Assembly (NCBI GenBank): GCA_027579435.1
Contig: JANBPK010000774.1
Location: 1 to 64,000 of the forward strand
Origin: Candolleomyces eurysporus
Taxonomy: Eukaryota; Basidiomycota; Agaricomycetes; Agaricales; Psathyrellaceae
Direction: 5' to 3'
Length of the DNA stretch: 64,000 bases
This document shows positions 30,840 through 41,806 of the stretch, piece after piece. Positions within the stretch are counted from its first letter, which is position 1; every line of letters begins with the position of its first letter. The position numbers and the translations under genes are program-made. The notes beneath the pieces were generated by a model, which had not been told where the DNA came from, searched no databases, and saw only the letters and a program-made list of their open reading frames with translations.

Positions 30840-30996
30840 GCTGGGTCAGTGATGAAAGAGAACCAAGCTCAAAGGACAGCCAAAAGTACTCATCGGTGGC
30901 ATGTGAGATTCTTTGGGGTTCGAATCGACGGCCTGACTGACACATCACGGTGGTATTATTGAGTGCTAAAGTACGAATTAATATATATAGAAACCA

Positions 30997-32791
30997 TTAG
31001 GAGCCAGAACGAAATTCCTCGTGTACCATACTACATCCACGCATTTCACTCGGAGGTGCGACGATAGTGTAAGACCTTCCCTGGAGGACCCCAATGCTCT
31101 CGTCCTTTCCTACAATCTTGGTCATCTCCGAGCCTTTACATTCCTCTGCAATTCCCCTGAAACCAGACTCCAAATCCTCCTCAAACTCCACTCCGGAATT
31201 TCCCTTCAAAGGCCGATGGATCTCGAGCCTCTCCAGCTTGGAGCACACACGCCGAGGGTTAGGTGCTTCAACCATTCGGATCTTGGCCAACTCGACAAAT
31301 CGCTCAACACTGCAGTTCTCTGCACCTGCGTCCCCCAAAACCAGATTCTTCAGATGTGGAAGCATGAGAGGGGCCATAATAGCTGATTGCCGTGCTCTGA
31401 GGGAAAAACCCCCCATCGCCATCGGTACTCGGTTTCGAGTTGGACGCGGCCCATGCAAAGCCTGCAAGAAGGCATCGCTGACGGGAAAGTAAAGCTTGAG
31501 CTCTTCGAGGTAAATCAGGGCTGGGTGCTTGAGAAACTCGATGAGTTTCTCCATGGAGACGATTTCTGAGTTGTCTTCCTCCTCGTCTTCTTGCTCGTTG
31601 TACACGGATTGCGCGTCGACGTCATCTTGCTCAATAGAAATAGTATCACACCCATCGTCGACGTAGAAGTCGTCCTCGTCTTCATCCTCGGAAACCGTAT
31701 CCCCGAAGTGCTCGTAGGACAGATATTCCTGGGCTCGCTCGTGCCAGGAAAATGACCTTAGGCGGGTCAATCCAGAGCGGTCGAAGAGTTCCATCAGGGT
31801 TTGGTATCCCCACGTTTGATGGAATCCACCGTTGATGACAAGATCTTCCAACGCAGGGAGGCAAAGAGCGTCAATCAGATGGTGGAGCTCGTGAATATCG
31901 CCCAAGGTTAACGAGCGAAGTTTCGGCATGGTGATCCTGACATGGTATGGGCCAGTGAAGTCGTCCATGATTGTGATGTTGAGCGACTCGAGTGACGCGC
32001 ACTTGGGGAGGACCTTTTGTAGAAGATCTTCGCTTCCGCTGAGGAGGTGGATGGAGAGGGATCGGAGGTGTCTCCAGGGTACCTGGCGAAGCGAAAGAGA
32101 GTGGCCACCGTCAAAGGTGACGGCGCGGAGTGACAAAGACAGAAGACGAAAACAAAGAAATTCGATTTGTTCCACATTCCACTGTCCGTTGGGGTCGAAG
32201 ACAAATGACTCGAGGGGGGGCGTTGATTTGAGTTGAAATTGAAGATTGGGGTGGGTGGAGAAGCGAAGGTGTTTCCACCTGCTTGATTCGGAAGATAGGT
32301 GGTACAATATCGTGATCGTCGAGGCACAATGGGAATAAGGATCACTCTGGACAAAATCGATATTGAGGAAAAGATTCTGCGACAACCGAAGAAATTCGTT
32401 GACGATCGCGATGTCCTTTGGCCTAGGGTCCACCACGGCAATATTGGTCCACAAGTTGGGTGACGAACGTGCTCGTTCTCGCCACAATCGGCAAACCTGT
32501 CCGAGGATGACTGGGGAGATGGAAGAGTTCCTCTGCGNAAAAAACACCTTGCATGGTTCCGAATTTGACTTTGTCATGCCCATCAACGTAGAAAGTGAAT
32601 ATCTGCTGGAGGATAGGAAGGGAACCATCCAGAGGTATTCCACCCTGCAGCACGTATTGCGCCGTCCCAAAGGGTCGCTGCGAACATTCCCAGTAACGCG
32701 AAGGAGAGGCACGGTATCCCGATAGATTATGATGGTAGACGGATGAGTAGGAGTCATCGTCCACATCCATCTGGGAACTGTCTGGATGCAT
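30997..32791 (-). CDS. F-box-like protein with acidic insert (one-base assembly error)
   Basis: About 597 codons once the 'n' at 32538 is dropped. Upstream of it the frame starting MHPDSSQMDVDDDSYSSVYH reads into IPLDGSLPILQQIFTFYVDG. Downstream the frame reads SSISPVILGQVCRLWRERAR and SSPNLW. Joined, these form a typical basidiomycete F-box-like motif (LPxxILxxIF ... VCrrWRexA..tPxLW). With the n counted the protein is split. The rest is Leu-rich (LRSLTLGDIHELHHLIDAL, LEELKLYF) with a strongly acidic stretch (SEDEDEDDFYVDDG) near the middle. It differs from the coiled-coil type F-box genes next door. Confidence 0.75.
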
Positions 32792-34572
32792 CGAGCGGAG
32801 CGAGAGAAGCTGTTTTTGATAAAATGGCGATCGGGAAGTTTGAGGAAAGGGGGAAGGAGTCAGCTCTTATGAAAACATCACAGTGAGCGCTGAGCCTTTA
32901 TAGGTTGCTGAAACGTTGCCAGAACAGGAATACAAGGCTGAAGCTTGAAGAACAATGCATTGCCCTAGCTACCTTGAAGTCTGTTGCCAAGGTAGATGAA
33001 CAAGGCAGAATAGGCGTGTTCAAGTGGAAAANGGGGGATGAATCGATTCTCCCCAACGTCCGTCCTCCTCTCAGATCCAGGTGAAGCGGCCGAAGTCGCA
33101 ATGTTCTCTAAGCAGGAGCAAGGTACCATTTTTTCGAGGGTAGCTGATACAAGATCATTGGTACAAGATCGTATTTCATGCTATTTTACCACAAGGAGCA
33201 GAGACTTCCAAGAGCGTTTGAACCTTGAGGGTGGGCATTGAACGCGTTACGCGTGTCGAAGTTGAACTGTGGGACCTGGCAATGTCTGCAACGACCACGG
33301 TCGCTGACTAACGACACCGCCACCTCAAATCCTGTCCCGAGGCCTCTGGAGGAACAACGACCTCAAATCTATGCCCCCAGAGCAATAAGCACCAGTCATA
33401 ATAGCTACTCGAGCAAATTTAAATAGCTTAGATGACTATATGAATAAAAAGTCACTTGTATTCTCCTATTTTCATGTTGGGGGACATAGTTCCACACACC
33501 CCGGTGCAATCAATCACCCAAAATTGGCAGGGGCACAGGCGCAAGCTTGGAATAGGGGCTTATGACTTGCGGTACACATTCCGAGAGCTGCTCTGGACGT
33601 ATCGCTCCAAGACGCGCTCAGTCAGTTTTTGTGGCGAAAATCTAGCTTTTGTTAAGAGGAATTTCTGAAATTCAGCCTGGGTCGCGAGATGCAACCATCA
33701 GCCACCTCTTAAACACACTCAATTTTGAATTCCTATTAACAGTTTATTCTTTCTACTCTAAAACTGCTATAAATGCATTTATCATTGCAGAATATGTGTT
33801 GTGGAGCTCATAAAGTGTACCGGACACAATCGCAGGTTATTTGAGCGGGAGGTAAATAGAGCCAAACAGACCGCAAGGTTCGCAGGGATTGCCAGGTCCC
33901 CATGAACTGAACTTGGAACGACCGTGACGCGTAACGACGATGCCCAAGTGGCTGTGCTCAATTGTTTGTCCCTGTTACCGTAAGTGTTAGTGTTACAAGC
34001 GTCGGCGTTACTGGACTTTCCACTCGGAGTCAGTGAACGTGAACTCCCTGGAAGCGAATTGCGTCAATCCAGATCCCGAAATTCCCTTTTCTCATCCAAC
34101 GTGAAGTCAGTCCTCATTCCAAGCACCAAGTCGGAATACCGAAGGTCAGCCACACATCCCTTTTTTGAGTTTACTATTAGAGTTGCCCTCTAAAAAGCTT
34201 TAATTAACACTTGGTAAGGGACCCGACTATTCGATGGGAATCGCAGACAAAAGACACTGGCATTTGTAAGGCCATATTAGCGGTGTCGATTTCAAGACGC
34301 CTGTCATCGGGAACGGGGTCTTCATCTATGAATCAGAAATTCCCAGACCTCTGCGTACCGAGCGTCCAAGTGGAGAATCTTCCGCTCGGCTTGACGAGGT
34401 TTCATTCATCGTCAGTGATGGCATGAAGCCAGATCACAGTGACGTCCATTCCGCTGTACTTAGCTGTGGAGAAGACAAGGAAGGAAGCCGAATAAGAATG
34501 GTATAAGAAGACGGGGCAACGTCACGCGTCTCTTTGCTACCATTAGGCCCCTCGTTTCCCCCACTCTTCACG
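32792..34572. other. Intergenic; right part is the duplicated upstream region of DUF2235 gene A
   Basis: No gene is seen in 32.8-33.9 kb. From about 33930 to 34570 the sequence resembles 38300-38926 (for example CTTTTCTCATCCAACG against CTTTCTTATCCAACGC, and GAATCCCGAAGGTCAGC-like segments). It is the promoter side of the duplicated block. A TATA-like TATAAGAA (34502-34509) lies about 65 bp before the ATG of gene A. Confidence 0.5.
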
Positions 34573-36879
34573 ATGACCACGCCAACGAAAGATACGCAGC
34601 ACCACCGGAGTATCAGCTTTGATAATGCAATCAGCGGGCTTCCCTCAACTTCGGAGTCCCCTCCTCCCACCAAGACGACGTTCGATGACTCGCAAGGGCG
34701 ACAGTCGTCGATTTACCTAGGCAGCCCCGTCATTCCTACAGTTCATAAGGGGAGAACTCTGGTACTGTGCTTCGACGGGACTGGTGACCAGTGAGTGTCA
34801 ATGTTATTTATGGATTGTGACAGCCTAACTGACCGACTACAGGTTCGATGCAGACGTACGTCGAACGCCGATTCATCCCAGCACGGCGGATGCCTCTAAT
34901 CTAACTTCTTATTCCTAGAACTCCAATATCGTTGAATTCTTCAGCATTTTGGGCAAAGGTGATCCGGATAACCAAATGGTGTACTACCAGGTATGCCACG
35001 AATATTGTCACACGACAATGTATCTTAATTGATCACCTTGCGACTCCAGGCTGGAATAGGAACATACATTGGGCCCAGGGCGAATCCATTCCTTAACAAG
35101 ATTTCTAAGGCAGGTCCTGAATTCATTTGGCTTCACAGCATCCTGATTACCTGTCCAAAGATGCTCGACGAAGCTATAGCATGGAACCTTGACACTCACA
35201 TCATGGGTACGTGACGCCCCCAAACCTAACCCGTCTTTCCGGGGAAATTTAACATCCAACCTCATCAGACGGATATGAATTTTTAATGCAAAACTGTAAG
35301 AAACCATTTTCCTGGTTTTGTGGGCCCATGTAACGACATTTTCCACGCAGATTGCGCCAATGACAGGATCTGTATCTTCGGTATGTCGGACCAGGACCCA
35401 CGTCTTTGTGATCCAGCCACCAGCTTAACTCCATTGTTCGCTTCCTTCAAGGGTTCTCTCGAGGTGCCTATACCGCGCGGTGGTAAGTTTGGCTCGACTC
35501 AAATTTCATCCAATGGCTAATCACGACTTTGTTTATCCAGCCTTGCAGGAATGATCCACAAAGTTGGCCTGCTTCCCGCTTGCAATCACCAGCAAGTTCC
35601 GTTTGCGTACAAGATGTACAAACGCCCAGACGAACTCGGCTGGAGGCAATCGAACGCGTTTAAGAAGGCCTTCTCTATCGACGTGGACATCGAGTTCCTC
35701 GGGGTCTGGTAAGATCGCAGTTATATCCCTTCTAAGGCTTGTGGCACCCATGCTAATAAGGGGCGGCACTTCAGGGATACAGTCAACTCGGTCGGCATCA
35801 TCCCTCGCCGGCTCCCTTTCTCCACTTCAAATAACATTGTGCGCACCGTCAGGCATGCGATTTCCTTGGATGAGCGGCGCGCAAAGTTCAAAGCCAACAT
35901 GTGGAATAGGCCTGTCCATGGCGAGCACCTGTATAGTATCACGGATCAAAAGGCCGCGAAGAGAGCGAAGAGGGCGGAGAATTCAAAAGCTAAGAAGAAA
36001 ATGGATGAGCATGACGACGGTTTACACGAGTTTGAACATCGGTATAGCACGATTCGGGATACGCCGACGGACGTTGAGGAGGTAAGCTCCAAACACCCCG
36101 TTTTGCCCATATCCGAGTCTGACATTGCTCCAGGTGTGGTTCGCCGGTTGTCACTGTGGTACGATAATCATTCTAACCTATCAGCCATTCTACTGACCTG
36201 CGTCCCGTTTAATAACGCTGACGATAGACGTTGGTGGCGGATCCGGTAAGAGCTTGCTCCCTTTCGCTCGTGGCAATGGCAGGGTCTGATTCTCGCCTTA
36301 GTCGCCAATGAAACAAGGTCGAGCCTTGCTCGAATTACTCTCAGATGGATGATTCGCGAATGCTTCAAACGTGAAAGCGGCATCATATTCCAGGTCGAGG
36401 GCCTGCGTGATCTCGGAATAGATCCGGCTTCGCTCTACCCAGTCGTCCTACCTCGCCCCCCTGCAGTAATGCCAGAGCCCAAAGACTTCATCGAACGCAT
36501 TCCGAAGGTCCAACCTACCATCCTAACGCACGGTGACGACACGAGTAGTGATGACGACCCCTTCTTCAAGTTGACTGAGGAGGAGCATGAGCTGTTGGAC
36601 GCCCTTTCGCCAAAATACGACCAACTCGCGTTGAAGAAGACCTGGTGGTTTGGGGAGATCTTACCCATGACTCACCGATACCAGCGGAGCAACGACGAAT
36701 GGACGAAGACTTTCAAGTGGAACATGGGACGAGGAAGGATCATCCCAAGACAGAAAACCCAAGGTGCCAAGATTCATAGGAGTGTCAAGATTCGAATGGA
36801 GGCTGCGTACGATAACGGGAAGAAGTATGTGCCGAAGGTTGCTAATCTCGACATGGAGAAGGTTATTTGGGTGGACTAA
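34573..36879 (+). CDS. DUF2235 family alpha/beta hydrolase A
   Basis: Thirteen exons, 530 aa: 34573-34790, 34843-34855, 34919-34990, 35050-35109, 35161-35206, 35269-35295, 35351-35380, 35452-35482, 35541-35708, 35775-36081, 36134-36158, 36228-36245, 36302-36879. DUF2235 proteins share the catalytic fold of the bacterial Tle1-type phospholipase effectors. Visible motifs: TLVLCFDGTGDQFDAD at the N terminus of the domain; the nucleophile elbow GFSRGAYTAR, coded across exons 7-8; the acid residue in FLGVWDTVNSVG; and the His motif FAGCHCDVGGGS, coded across exons 11-12. The first 60 residues are Ser/Thr/Pro-rich. Exon 2 is 13 nt. Intron 4 starts GCAGGT (the copy in gene B has GTAAGT) and, being 51 nt without a stop, could be retained. 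Substrate unknown; lipid or other ester hydrolysis is inferred from the fold. Confidence 0.85.
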
Positions 36880-37324
36880 AAGATGGAGTCACATGGCGCC
36901 ATTCATTACTTTGATGTCCTCGTCCTCGCGTTTTCGATGCGGACGGCTATTTTCGATTCAAAATGTATTTGTACGTGGCCACTAGTTCAATGTTCGCTTC
37001 CTACAATATGACACGACTTGCATTACTTCTCACATCCGTCCTTATCGTTGCTCTCTGCCCAGAGCCGCTTCAGAACTATTGTATGTCAAATTCTGACTTT
37101 CGATAGTTTGTGAAGCCCGTATGAGGTAGAAGCGTTCCTGATGTTGTTCTACCTCGCCTGGCCACCCCGTCATCGTATCATCGCCGACGCAGCCCAATTG
37201 GGTTTGTGTATATGACGACACCGTTGAGCCATACACCCAAGTGTACAGCCGGCATGTGGCCTTGGCGATGAACCCCAAATGTCATTCGCTTCCTAATGCT
37301 GTTCTCTTGCCATAAATTCTTACT
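36880..37324. other. Intergenic, duplicated 3' flank of gene A
   Basis: The sequence corresponds to 41216-41740 downstream of gene B (ATTCATTA..., then GCGGACGGCTATTT, then GTACGTGGCCACTA). No gene is seen. Confidence 0.5.
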
Positions 37325-38205
37325 TCAGAGTAAATTCTCTTTCGCTTCGCCTATCTACCCGCCTGCAATAGGCACCCCAGCAACTGTGGAGTTGGCATTT
37401 AGCCAACGGCGACACGGGCAAGAGCACTTCCTTTCAATCTCTGACAGACACCATCGCCGGGAGACGGGAAGTGTCAACTCAGCATTCCAAACCGCCCTGA
37501 CTTGAAGGTAAGAAGACCACAACCCCCACGTCTCGATCACATCACGAGAGGACCACGTTTGACTCATAAACCTTTCACTTACCATACCGCCTGACATCAC
37601 ATTGAATCCTCATTCTTTGTTTTGGTCCGACCAGAGACCAATTCGACGCCGACAATTCGAACCTCGTGCAATTGGTCTCCTTGCTGGAGAAGAATGATTG
37701 GTCGAGGCAGACAGCTCGGAGGCAAAGCAACCCCCGCCTATCCCATTTTTAGCTTTTCCCGGCGTGATAATGGGCGCTACCGTTCTGATTCTTCCTGGCA
37801 AACAAGTATTAGGACATACACGTCTCCGGAGACTGCAACCCCATTGATTTTGGCACGTATTTGCAAGGTATGGGTGCTCGACTTCAGACGCTTCTTCCTG
37901 CTGACCTGATTACCTCAATACTCTGGACACGATGTAACTCTTCCTCCCTCTACTCCTTCGTGGTCCCTCGACCCGATCCTCTCCCTATCGGTGAACAGAG
38001 GATCCGCAATCATCCCGTCAAAGAGTCACACTCGATCCCATATGCTTCTCGCCAAAAAGAGATCTAGCGCAGCAGAAGTGTCGGAACCCCGATAACCATG
38101 TTGGACGCACTCTCCCCATATGACTAATTCAAAATCAGGAAAATGGCGGTTGCTCCTCGAAATTATCCCCCTTCATCTCAGATACTGTCGCTGAAATCTT
38201 AATGG
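37325..38205 (+). pseudogene. DUF2235 hydrolase pseudogene D (catalytic core deleted)
   Basis: Nucleotide-level relative of gene C, including C's 5' flank (TTTCGCCTATCTA... and ACCACAACCCCCA...). It retains the CAATTCGACGCCGACAATTC segment, CGTGCAATTGGTCTCCTTGC and the ACATACACGTCTCC exon. From about 37930 (ATACTCTGGACACGATGT) it jumps directly to the C-terminal TCGTGGTCCCTCGACCC segment. That removes everything that would encode the Ser, Asp and His motifs. The initiator ATG region and the LCFDGTGD motif are also mutated. It is therefore non-functional, and is the decayed partner of gene C in the duplicated two-gene block. Confidence 0.82.
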
Positions 38206-38926
38206 GTGAGATTGGGTAGTTCTAGCTGGCCAGTAGGACGGTGCGAGGAAATCTCTGCCGATCTCGCCCTCCCTTTATTACTAGGTTACCTTGAACGTTG
38301 ACTGGCATGGTACATTATTGAGTGGCTGTGCTCAATGTTTGACACGGCTTCTGCCGCCAAATATCGGCGATGTCGCATCGGACTCACCTCTCCTCCGAGT
38401 CCAAACTTCTTTGCAGCTCGAACTCATCAGTGATACCGAGTCTATCCATGAAAGATGTGCGTTCTTTCGAATCCAATTTGATCAACTCGATTCTTCCCAT
38501 TCCCTTTCTTATCCAACGCAAAGTCCATTCTCACTCCGAGCTCCATGCTCTCAGAATCCCGAAGGTCAGCGTCCACATTTCCTCGTTAGGAATTTGGAGT
38601 TTGCTCTTCGAAGGCTTCATTCAAATACTCAGAGAACTTCGAGTACTCGATGGCTATCGCAGACAAAAAGCCTGCAATGACACTGTTTTCGTGGGTCGGG
38701 GTCGGGCGATAGTATCCGCGGTGCCGGTTCCAAGACGTCTGTCATCGGGAAGAGGTCTTCATCAGGAATTCTCAGTGGAGATCCTCTCTTTGGCCTGACG
38801 AAGCTTCGATGGCGTCCATTCGATATGCTCCGCTAGAGAAGATTAGGAAGGAAGCCGAACGAGAGAAGTATAAGTAGACCGGGTCATGCCTTTGCCACCT
38901 TACCCCCTTCGTTCCCCCTCTTCACG
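38206..38926. other. Intergenic, duplicated upstream region of gene B
   Basis: Homologous to 33930-34570 upstream of gene A. A TATA-like TATAAGTA (38869-38876) lies about 50 bp before the ATG, in the same place as that of gene A. Open frames here are chance. Confidence 0.5.
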
Positions 38927-41215
38927 ATGACCGCACCAACGAAAGATACGCAGCACTACCGAAGCGTCAGCTTCGATGCTACAATCAGCGGGCTGCCCAC
39001 AACTTCGCAGTCCCCTCTTTCCATCAAAACGGCGTTCGATGACTCGCAAGGGCGACAGTCGTCGATTGGCCCAGACAGCCCCGTCATTCCTACAGATCAT
39101 AAGAGGAGAACTCTGGTACTGTGTTTCGACGGGACTGGTGACCAGTGAGTGTCGATGCTATTTATAAGTTAGCCTGCTGACAGCCTGACGATAGATTCGA
39201 TGCAGACGTAGGTCAACGCCGATTCTGCCCCGCAGAATGCTTTGGACTCAAGTCTCTATTACTAGAACTCCAATATTGTTGAATTCTTCAGTACCTTGAG
39301 TAAAGGTGATCCGGATAACCAGATGGTGTACTACCAGGCATGCCACGAATGCTATCACACTGGCCCCCTATCCTCATTAATCTCCTTCCCCCTCTAGGCT
39401 GGAATAGGAACGTACACCGGGCCCAGGGGGAATCTGTTCCTTCATAGGGTTTCAAAGGTAAGTCTTGTCCGAATTCATTTGATTTAACAGCTTCTGATCA
39501 CCTGTCCAAAGATGCTTGACGAAGCTATAGCATGGAACCTTGGCACTCACATCATGGGTACGTGATTCCCGCCCCTAACTGTCTTTTCCAAAAGTTTATT
39601 CCCCAATCTTATCGTAGACGGATACGAATTCTTGATGCAAAACTGTAAGTAACCGATTTTCAGGTTTCGTATGCCTATCTAACGACATCTTCAATGTAGA
39701 TCGTGCCAATGACAGGATCTGTATCTTCGGTGGGCTAGGTCTCGTCTCTGATTCAGCCACCACCTTAACCCCGTTGTTCGCTTCCTTTCAGGGTTCTCTC
39801 GTGGCGCCTACACCGCGCGATGGTGCGTTTCGCTCGATTCGGATTTTAGCTCATGCTAATCATGAGTTTATCTTATCAGCCTTGCAGGAATGATCCACAA
39901 AGTCGGTCTGCTTCCCGCTTGCAATCACCAGCAAGTTCCGTTTGCGTACAAGATGTACAAACGTCCAGACGAAATTGGCTGGAAGCAATCGAACGCGTTT
40001 AAGAAGGCCTTCTCTATCGACGTGGAGATTGAGTTCCTCGGAGTCTGGTAAGCTTGCAGTTTACTTTGTTCTTCCAGATTGTGGCGCTCAGACCTACAAA
40101 TTGTCACTTTAGGGATACGGTGAACTCGGTTGGCATAGTCCCTCGCCGACTTCCCTTTACCACTTCGAACACGATTGTGCGCACCTTCAGGCATGCTATT
40201 GCCCTGGACGAGCGACGTGCGAAGTTCAAAGCCAATATGTGGAATAGACCTGTCCATGACGAGCCCCTGTTGAGTATCACAGATCAGAAGGCTGCGAAGA
40301 GAGCGAAGAAGGCGGAGAAATCAAAGGCTAAGAAGAAAGCAGAGGACCATAAAGACTGTTTGCACAACTTCGAAGGTCGGTATAGCACGATTCGAGACGA
40401 GGCGACAGACGTCGAGGAGGTATGCTTTGAATACCTCGTTCTTGCCCAAATCCGAGTCTGACACTGCTCTAGGTGTGGTTCGCTGGTTGTCACTGTGGTA
40501 CGATTCCTATTCTAACTCTCAGCGATTCTGCTGACCTACATCTCGTTTTGTAACGCTGACGATAGACGTCGGTGGCGGATCGGGTAAATCCACTCTCATT
40601 CCTTTGTGACTGGAAACGTGGCTGATTCTTTTACTAGTCACCAACGAAACGAGGTCGAGCCTCGCTAGAATTGCACTTAGGTGGATGATCCGCGAATGCT
40701 TCAAACGTGACACCGGTATCATGTTTAAAGTCGAGGGATTGCGTGATCTGGGAATGAATCCAGATTCGCTCTACCCCGTCGTCCAACCTCGCCCACCTCC
40801 GGTAATGCCAGAGTCTAAGGACTTCATCAAACGCATTCCGAAGGTCCAACCTACCATAGTCACCGATGGAGACGACGCGAGCAGTGACGACGATCCGTTC
40901 TCCCGGTTGAGCGAGGAGGAACACGATCTATTGGATGCTTTATCGCCAAAATACGACCAACTCGCTTTGAAGAAAACGTGGTGGTTGGGAGAGGTCTTAC
41001 CCATGACTCACCGATACCAGCGGAGCAACAACGACTGGACCAGGACCTTCAAGTGGAACATGGGACGAGGAAGGATCGTCCCACGACAGAAGACCCAAGG
41101 TGCCAAGGTTCATAGGAGTGTCCAGGCGAGAATGGAGGCGGCGTATGAAGACGGGAAGAAGTATGTGCCAAAGGTTGCTAATCTTGACATGGACAGGGTT
41201 GTTTGGGTCGACTGA
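38927..41215 (+). CDS. DUF2235 family alpha/beta hydrolase B
   Basis: Thirteen exons with the same lengths as gene A, 530 aa: 38927-39144, 39195-39207, 39266-39337, 39398-39457, 39512-39557, 39618-39644, 39700-39729, 39792-39822, 39880-40047, 40113-40419, 40473-40497, 40566-40583, 40638-41215. It has the motifs TLVLCFDGTGDQFDAD, GFSRGAYTAR, FLGVWDTVNSVG and FAGCHCDVGGGS, with Ser, Asp and His present. The C-terminal region (LDALSPKYDQLALKKTWW, then HRYQRSNNDW) matches gene A. Intron 3 starts GCATGC, so it would be a GC-AG intron where gene A has GTATGC. A and B differ mainly by substitutions; they are recent tandem duplicates. Confidence 0.86.
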
Positions 41216-41806
41216 AAGACGGGTCATGCGTCATTCATTAATGTGATGTGCTCCAGTATGCTCCTTCAAGCCTTCTCGATGCGGACGGCTATTTCTGATT
41301 CGGGATGTATGTATTTGTACGTGGCCACTAATTCGCTTCCTCTATACAATATTACGATGCAATTCACTTCTCACGGCCGTATGTACGACTCATTGTCGTT
41401 TCACCAAGGTATGCTAAATTCTGACTTACGGTACTTTGTGCTGTCCGTATGATAGAAGCGTCACCGATGCTGTTTTACCTCGCTCTATCATTGTCGCCGA
41501 CGCAGCTCAATGGGCGTTGGCGCCGACCTTACCGGCCTGTGTGGAGATGACCGTGACACTCCCATGTGGGGAAAACCCTGAATGTTGTTCACCTGACAAG
41601 TGATGAATATCATTTCCAAGTTCAGCCATACAGCCAATTGAACAGCCGGCATGTGCCTGGCGCTGGCCGTCTTGGGGATACACCTTCACCGCCATTCGCT
41701 TCCCGATGCTGTTCTCTTAACATAAATACCTCAGCGCGCGTTGAGTTTCGTTTCGCCTATCTATCCCCTGCGATAGTCGCCCCAGTGACTGGAAGACGGA
41801 GTCGGC
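41216..41806. other. Intergenic between DUF2235 genes B and C
   Basis: The left part matches the 3' flank of gene A; the right part (about 41690-41806) matches the 5' flank retained by pseudogene D. No gene is seen. Confidence 0.5.

Noticed and set aside
30895..30960. Possible tRNA because of GGGGTTCGAATCGAC
   Set aside because: The flanking bases do not form a T-arm stem and there is no acceptor or anticodon arm.
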